From Azospirillum sp. 47_25 (GTDB taxonomy: Bacteria > Pseudomonadota > Alphaproteobacteria > RF32 > CAG-239): 20,773 bases of DNA. Where the stretch lies: NCBI GenBank assembly GCA_001917125.1, contig MNTU01000029.1, forward strand, positions 1 through 20,773. Direction: 5' to 3'. Below are positions 17,729-20,773 of the stretch, one piece after another; positions within the stretch are counted from its first letter, which is position 1, and each line of letters opens with the position of its first letter. Made by a program: the position numbers and the translations under genes. Below the pieces are notes generated by a model, which saw only the letters and a list, made by a program, of their open reading frames with translations, did not search any database and was not told the origin of the DNA.

Positions 17729-18130
17729 ATGAATCAGACTGTCATTAACTATCACAAACAACGCCGTCCGTTTATCATTATTCCCGAAACGGGGCTTATT
17801 CTCGGAGAAACCGGGCAGCCTTTCTCCCACCGAGAAATTCTTTCCCGCTGCGGTCTGGACGACGAACAGGTCAAATATGTTCTGGAGAATTATCCCCGCG
17901 GTTATTTTCTTGACAACAAACTGGTCATCTATCAGCGGGAGGATGTTGAAGAAGGTTCCTGCTGGGAATTAAAACCGGAAAATTATTTCTATGTCCGCAA
18001 ATATTTTCCCGATTTGAAACGAATTTTCGGCATCACCCGGAAAACCCGCATTTTTCTGGGCGTTCTTCGCGGCAAAGAGGGCGATCTCTGGCCCACCATT
18101 AATGAAACCGGAATTGAGTTTTTTGAATAG
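17729..18130 (+). CDS. Hypothetical protein, 133 residues
   Basis: Unrecognised protein beginning MNQTVINYHKQRRPF. The open frame runs upstream to 17558, but that would overlap the divergent gene and lacks a ribosome site. GAAAGG at 17717-17722, seven bases before the ATG at 17729, sets the start. Mixed alpha/beta composition with many aromatic residues (YHKQ, ENYPRGYFLDNKLVIYQ, PENYFYVRKYFPDLKRIFG) and two cysteines; no signal peptide or membrane helix. The segment EILSRCGLDDEQVKYVLENYP looks like a small helical bundle, possibly a helix-turn-helix, but this is weak. A poor GCGG/CCGC hairpin with five Ts (18146-18169) may terminate it. Confidence 0.75.
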   Translation: MNQTVINYHKQRRPFIIIPETGLILGETGQPFSHREILSRCGLDDEQVKYVLENYPRGYFLDNKLVIYQREDVEEGSCWELKPENYFYVRKYFPDLKRIFGITRKTRIFLGVLRGKEGDLWPTINETGIEFFE

Positions 18131-18240
18131 GCAATATTAAATTCGGCGGTTGATTATTTTCCGCTTTTTACTCTTAATTTCGTTAAGCAAATACAATACG
18201 CGTCATTATAACTGCGTTGTTATTTGCCATATGTCTTATT

Positions 18241-18288
18241 CCAGCCCCGAGGGGTTCGAGCCCTTAAATTATTTAAACTAAAAAAGCC
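18241..18288. repeat. 48-nt direct repeat, copy 1
   Basis: Matches 18714-18761 with a single A/G difference (18271 against 18744). It begins CCAGCCCCGAGGGG, contains a T-arm-like GGGGTTCGAGCCC, and runs into the A-run and first bases of a hairpin terminator. Confidence 0.85.
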
Positions 18289-18302
18289 CGCATTAGGCGG
18301 GC
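18280..18302 (-). terminator. Terminator-like hairpin, minus strand
   Basis: GCCCGC (18286-18291) pairs with GCGGGC (18297-18302). Read on the minus strand it is followed by TTTTTT, a standard intrinsic terminator shape, yet no gene lies just upstream on that strand. Confidence 0.6.
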
Positions 18303-18456
18303 GGTTAAAAATTTTATTGAGGGGCTCTGCTTGCTTCGTAAGGCCGGCGCCAATTGCATTGCGCCAGACAACTGCGCTTCGGACACTCGTTTTTTAAGCT
18401 TTGCTTCGCCGTTTTACAACGGCTCTCAAAGCTAACAAAACTTCGCCTCTTGCGGT

Positions 18457-18484
18457 AAAAACAACCGGAGCAGCGGTTGTTTTT
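18457..18484. repeat. Perfect inverted repeat
   Basis: 11-bp stem AAAAACAACCG (18457-18467) and CGGTTGTTTTT (18474-18484), loop of six. Terminator-like on either strand. Confidence 0.6.
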
Positions 18485-18532
18485 ATCCTTGAGCCCGCGA
18501 CCGAGGCCGCTGTTTCAAACTCGACATCCAAG

Positions 18533-18571
18533 CCATTAAAAAAGCCCGCACCAGGCGGGCTTTTTTAATGG
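18533..18571. terminator. Terminator-like hairpin with 17-bp stem
   Basis: Arms 18533-18549 and 18555-18571 pair perfectly (CCATTAAAAAAGCCCGC and its complement), loop ACCAG. It overlaps the duplicated tRNA 3' end at 18558-18587. Confidence 0.7.
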
Positions 18572-18587
18572 CGGGAGTGACGGGGCT
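18558..18587 (-). repeat. Duplicate of the tRNA-Asp 3' end plus flank
   Basis: Thirty bases identical to 18773-18802: T-run of the terminator, the CCA end, the 3' acceptor strand and part of the T-arm of tRNA-Asp. The match stops abruptly at 18588. A 3'-tRNA duplication is what integration at a tRNA gene leaves behind, but tandem duplication would also give it. Confidence 0.75.
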
Positions 18588-18678
18588 ACGCAGCTGTGGC
18601 TGCTCGGGAGTTTGTTTTGTAACAAGCGCTCTCTGCGCTATCGCTTAATCACACTTTAACAAAACTTCACCTGTCGTT

Positions 18679-18708
18679 TAAGAAATGCCACTACTCTGGC
18701 ATTTCTTA
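18679..18708. repeat. Perfect inverted repeat
   Basis: 12-bp stem TAAGAAATGCCA (18679-18690) and TGGCATTTCTTA (18697-18708), loop CTACTC. No long T-run follows. Confidence 0.6.
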
Positions 18709-18713
18709 TTCCT

Positions 18714-18761
18714 CCAGCCCCGAGGGGTTCGAGCCCTTAAATTGTTTAAACTAAAAAAGCC
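18714..18761. repeat. 48-nt direct repeat, copy 2
   Basis: Second copy of the repeat at 18241-18288; it ends inside the left arm of the tRNA-Asp terminator. Confidence 0.85.
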
Positions 18762-18781
18762 GTCTCAAAGACGGCTTTTTT
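18753..18781 (-). terminator. tRNA-Asp terminator
   Basis: Perfect 13-bp stem AAAAAAGCCGTCT (18753-18765) with AGACGGCTTTTTT (18769-18781), loop CAA. Three bases after the CCA end of tRNA-Asp on the minus strand, with the T-run forming the stem edge. Confidence 0.85.
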
Positions 18782-18783
18782 AA

Positions 18784-18860
18784 TGGCGGGAGTGACGGGG
18801 CTCGAACCCGCGACCTCCTGCGTGACAGGCAGGCGCTCTAACCAGCTGAGCTACACCCCC
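18784..18860 (-). tRNA. tRNA-Asp (anticodon GTC)
   Basis: 77 nt including an encoded CCA. Read on the minus strand: acceptor GGGGGTG with CACTCCC; D-arm GCTC-AGCTGGTTA-GAGC; anticodon arm CCTGC-CTGTCAC-GCAGG giving anticodon GTC; variable loop AGGTC; T-arm GCGGG-TTCGAGC-CCCGT; discriminator G; CCA. All arms close, and G73 is the normal Asp identity base. It has its own promoter upstream and a hairpin terminator downstream. The 3' end is partly duplicated about 215 bases away. Confidence 0.96.
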
Positions 18861-18874
18861 AAGGGACGTTTTCT

Positions 18875-18903
18875 CTTATAAACAACAAAAAAAATAAAAG
18901 CAA
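18875..18903 (-). promoter_or_regulatory. tRNA-Asp promoter
   Basis: On the minus strand TTGCTT (18903-18898), 17-base spacer, TATAAG (18880-18875), 14 bases before the tRNA 5' end. Confidence 0.7.
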
Positions 18904-18975
18904 GCACTTTTTTTCAATTTATGCAAAATATTTTATAGCCCTTTGTTTTATATACGGACTTATACACATTAGAAC

Positions 18976-19004
18976 TAGAAAAAGATTGGCGTTTTTGATA
19001 TAAT
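18976..19004 (+). promoter_or_regulatory. Candidate promoter for the M23 peptidase gene
   Basis: TAGAAA (18976-18981), 17-base spacer, perfect TATAAT (18999-19004). Transcription would begin near 19011, leaving about 66 bases before the ATG at 19077. Confidence 0.5.
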
Positions 19005-19076
19005 ACAATATATTTCTTTCAATTGTTCCGGCTTTGGAAGTTCGGAATCAGTGTTAATTTGCGTGTGGTTAAACTA

Positions 19077-20567
19077 ATGAATTTATTCCAAGAATATAAA
19101 AACATTGATGTTAAAAGGATTGCCAAATACATCAAAGTTAACATCAACCGTTTTCGTTATATCCGGCTGGGAATGAAAGGACGCAACAGGCATAAGGTAA
19201 TTGCCGTCGGCTATGCCGCAGCAATCGGCGTGGCTTTTATTTTGTCGCTTACCAATAACAATGACGTTAATGCGTCAATCGCTCCGACAGATTCCATCAA
19301 TTATATTATGCTGGAAAACGCGCTGGACAGCAGCACCGAACAAGCATCCGTACCGACAATATATCCGGAGAAGTCCATTGACAACATTAAATCTCTGTAT
19401 GAAATGGTTACCGTTAAGGAAAAAGAAAAAACCATTGAAAAAGAGCTTACCGTTTCTAAAGGAGACACTTTTATCAGTCTGCTGACCGGCTTGGGCATGG
19501 AATACAACGATGCTCACAGCCTTTATTTAAAGCTTAAAAAAGTTTATGATCCGGCAAATTTAAAAATCGGGCAAAAACTGGCCGTAACCGTCATTGAGGA
19601 TCAGGAAACCAACCAAATGCTTTCACTGGAAAGCATCGTTATCGAGCCGAAAGCGGGACACCGTTACATTCTGGAAAAGAACGACCAGAAAGAATATATT
19701 GCCAAAGCGGAAAAAGATGAACTTATTGAAGAAGTTAACAGCGCTTCCGGTACAATCAGCGGTTCGCTGTCGGTTTCCATGCGCAAACAAGGCATTCCCG
19801 GCAAAATTGTAGCCAAGTTCAGCAATATTTTCGGTCAGGCGGTTGACTTCCGGCGCGATGTTCGCAGCGGTGATAAATTTGAAGTTATTTATGAAAATCA
19901 TATTACGCCCAGCGGAGAAGTCGTCAAAACCGGGAATATTCTATATGCCGGATTGATTTTGCGCCGCAACAAGCTTGAACTTTACCGCTTTACCGACAAG
20001 AACGGAAATGTTGACTACTATAACGAAAAAGGCCTGGCAATGAAACGGACGCTGCACCGCAAACCGCTGGCTTTTCAAAAGGCTCGTATTTCGTCGCCGT
20101 TCGGCAAAAGAAGACACCCGATTTTGAAAAGAACGATTGTCCACTGGGGTGTTGATTATGCTGCCCCCAAGGGAACCGCAATTTATGCCGGCGGTGACGG
20201 AGTGGTTTTGGTTGCCAAATACAACGGCAGTTATGGCAACTATATTAAAATCCGCCACAACTCCGAATATTCAACAGCTTACGGTCACATGAAAGGTTTT
20301 GCCAAAGGGATTCGTCCGGGCGTGCGGGTAAAACAGGGACAAGTTATCGGATATGTCGGCAGCACCGGGCGTTCTACCGGCCCTCACCTCCATTACGAAG
20401 TGGTTAAAAACGGCCGCCGCGTTAATCCGTTATCAATTAAAGCCGCCGCCGGTGAAAACCTGAAAGGAAACAATCTGAAAAAATTCAAGCAGCAGGTTGC
20501 CGAATTGAAACAAACATATAAAACCATGTTTGCACAAAATGAACCGGCTAAACTGGCAAACAAATAA
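19077..20567 (+). CDS. Membrane-anchored M23 murein endopeptidase
   Basis: 496 residues from the ATG at 19077. The frame is open from a TTG at 19023 (18 more residues), and neither start has a good ribosome site. Order: basic cytosolic segment, one membrane helix at about 41-58 (VIAVGYAAAIGVAFILSL), a linker, an OapA/LysM-like domain (VSKGDTFISLLTGLGM to LKIGQKLAVTV, about 126-172), a Csd3-like middle domain, and the M23 LytM domain at about 338-440. The zinc and catalytic residues are complete: H356 and D360 (HWGVDYA), H404 (AYGHM), H437 and H439 (GPHLHYEV). It should cut peptide cross-links in the periplasm, as MepM and Csd3 do for murein growth. The C-terminus is basic and Gln-rich. A strong terminator follows. 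Confidence 0.92.
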   Translation: MNLFQEYKNIDVKRIAKYIKVNINRFRYIRLGMKGRNRHKVIAVGYAAAIGVAFILSLTNNNDVNASIAPTDSINYIMLENALDSSTEQASVPTIYPEKSIDNIKSLYEMVTVKEKEKTIEKELTVSKGDTFISLLTGLGMEYNDAHSLYLKLKKVYDPANLKIGQKLAVTVIEDQETNQMLSLESIVIEPKAGHRYILEKNDQKEYIAKAEKDELIEEVNSASGTISGSLSVSMRKQGIPGKIVAKFSNIFGQAVDFRRDVRSGDKFEVIYENHITPSGEVVKTGNILYAGLILRRNKLELYRFTDKNGNVDYYNEKGLAMKRTLHRKPLAFQKARISSPFGKRRHPILKRTIVHWGVDYAAPKGTAIYAGGDGVVLVAKYNGSYGNYIKIRHNSEYSTAYGHMKGFAKGIRPGVRVKQGQVIGYVGSTGRSTGPHLHYEVVKNGRRVNPLSIKAAAGENLKGNNLKKFKQQVAELKQTYKTMFAQNEPAKLANK

Positions 20568-20577
20568 TTATTATTTG

Positions 20578-20606
20578 AAAGCCCCTCTTTGGAGGGGCTT
20601 TTTTTT
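20578..20606 (+). terminator. Intrinsic terminator after the M23 gene
   Basis: 10-bp stem AAAGCCCCTC / GAGGGGCTTT with loop TTTG and an eight-T tract. Confidence 0.88.
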
Positions 20607-20660
20607 ATATCCAAATATTTAGTTTCGTTAGTCTCAATAAACCTCATTGCCCATACTGTA

Positions 20661-20689
20661 TTGACATTGATTGCCGAATCTGATAAAGT
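20661..20689 (+). promoter_or_regulatory. Promoter for the gene at the right edge
   Basis: TTGACA (20661-20666), 17-base spacer, TAAAGT (20684-20689). It lies after the M23 terminator and about 42 bases before the ATG at 20731. Confidence 0.6.
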
Positions 20690-20730
20690 AAGAGTCAAGC
20701 TTTGGTCTAGTTATATGTATGAGGTGTATT

Positions 20731-20773
20731 ATGAATGTACTTCCCGTCGGCATTGCCTTATGCCTTGTTTCCG
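20731..20773 (+). CDS. 5' end of a gene cut by the window edge
   Basis: ATG at 20731 with GAGGTG (20720-20725) five bases upstream. Fourteen codons are visible, MNVLPVGIALCLVS, a hydrophobic start that could be a signal peptide or membrane helix. The product cannot be named. The promoter, ribosome site and open frame together support a real gene. Confidence 0.55.
   Translation, partial: MNVLPVGIALCLVS

Larger units (their letters stand above)
18131..18783. other. Gene-free region rich in hairpins and direct repeats
   Basis: No credible reading frame. It holds five hairpins (18286-18302, 18457-18484, 18533-18571, 18679-18708, 18753-18781) and three pairs of direct repeats: 48 nt (18241-18288 and 18714-18761, one mismatch), 30 nt identical (18558-18587 and 18773-18802), and 16 nt with one mismatch (18433-18448 and 18657-18672). 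Repeat offsets of 473, 215 and 224 suggest about two to three decayed units of about 220-240 bases next to tRNA-Asp. The 30-nt repeat includes the encoded CCA and the 3' end of the tRNA. Confidence 0.7.

Noticed and set aside
18131..18783. Permuted (two-piece) tmRNA
   Set aside because: Alphaproteobacteria have split tmRNA, so I looked for it here, but there is no tag reading frame and no acceptor pair beyond the fragment of tRNA-Asp.

Overview
The window looks like a chromosomal segment of an alphaproteobacterium, probably an uncultured, host- or gut-associated relative of the Rhodospirillales. The placement is an inference. It rests on housekeeping genes of alphaproteobacterial type (an MPP-like M16 peptidase, a parvulin divergent from secA, ElbB, a OapA/Csd3-like M23 peptidase) and on the palindromic repeats at the left edge, which resemble intergenic elements known from alphaproteobacteria. 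No plasmid, phage, transposase or CRISPR gene is visible.

Layout. 1-312 is non-coding and holds two copies of a paired palindromic element (REPIN-like). A secreted cysteine-rich protein of unknown function (313-813) converges on elbB (848-1531, minus). From 1626 to 5384 four plus-strand genes run tightly together: an M16 zinc peptidase, ispH, a Schlafen AlbA_2 protein and rnhA. A long DsbD-family thiol transporter (5400-8096, minus) converges on them. It is divergent from yqgE (8188-8757). A solitary acyl carrier protein gene (8833-9114, minus) and secA (9246-11972, minus) follow, each ending at a clear hairpin terminator. A periplasmic parvulin (12149-12973) is divergent from secA.

13090-14103 encodes a soluble protein I do not recognise, behind the best promoter in the window (TTGACA-N17-TATACT). 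Next is a two-gene operon of a left-handed beta-helix acyltransferase and glmS (14320-16695), with a perfect dyad upstream. Two overlapping unknown minus-strand genes (17570-16720) are divergent from a third unknown gene (17729-18130). 18131-18783 has no gene. It is packed with hairpins and direct repeats, one of which duplicates the 3' end of the adjoining tRNA-Asp gene (18784-18860, minus). A membrane-anchored LysM/OapA-like plus M23 murein hydrolase (19077-20567) and the first 14 codons of another gene (20731 onward) close the window.

Functional theme. Much of the segment concerns the cell envelope: export (SecA), periplasmic folding and redox (parvulin, DsbD-like), murein precursor supply (GlmS), murein cutting (M23), sugar acylation, and isoprenoid supply for the undecaprenyl carrier (IspH). 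No coherent new defence or mobile system is evident. The items most worth a second look are the REPIN-like palindromes with compensating base changes, the tRNA-flanking hairpin and repeat region, the AlbA_2 gene inside the ispH-rnhA operon, and the unknown gene with the near-consensus promoter.
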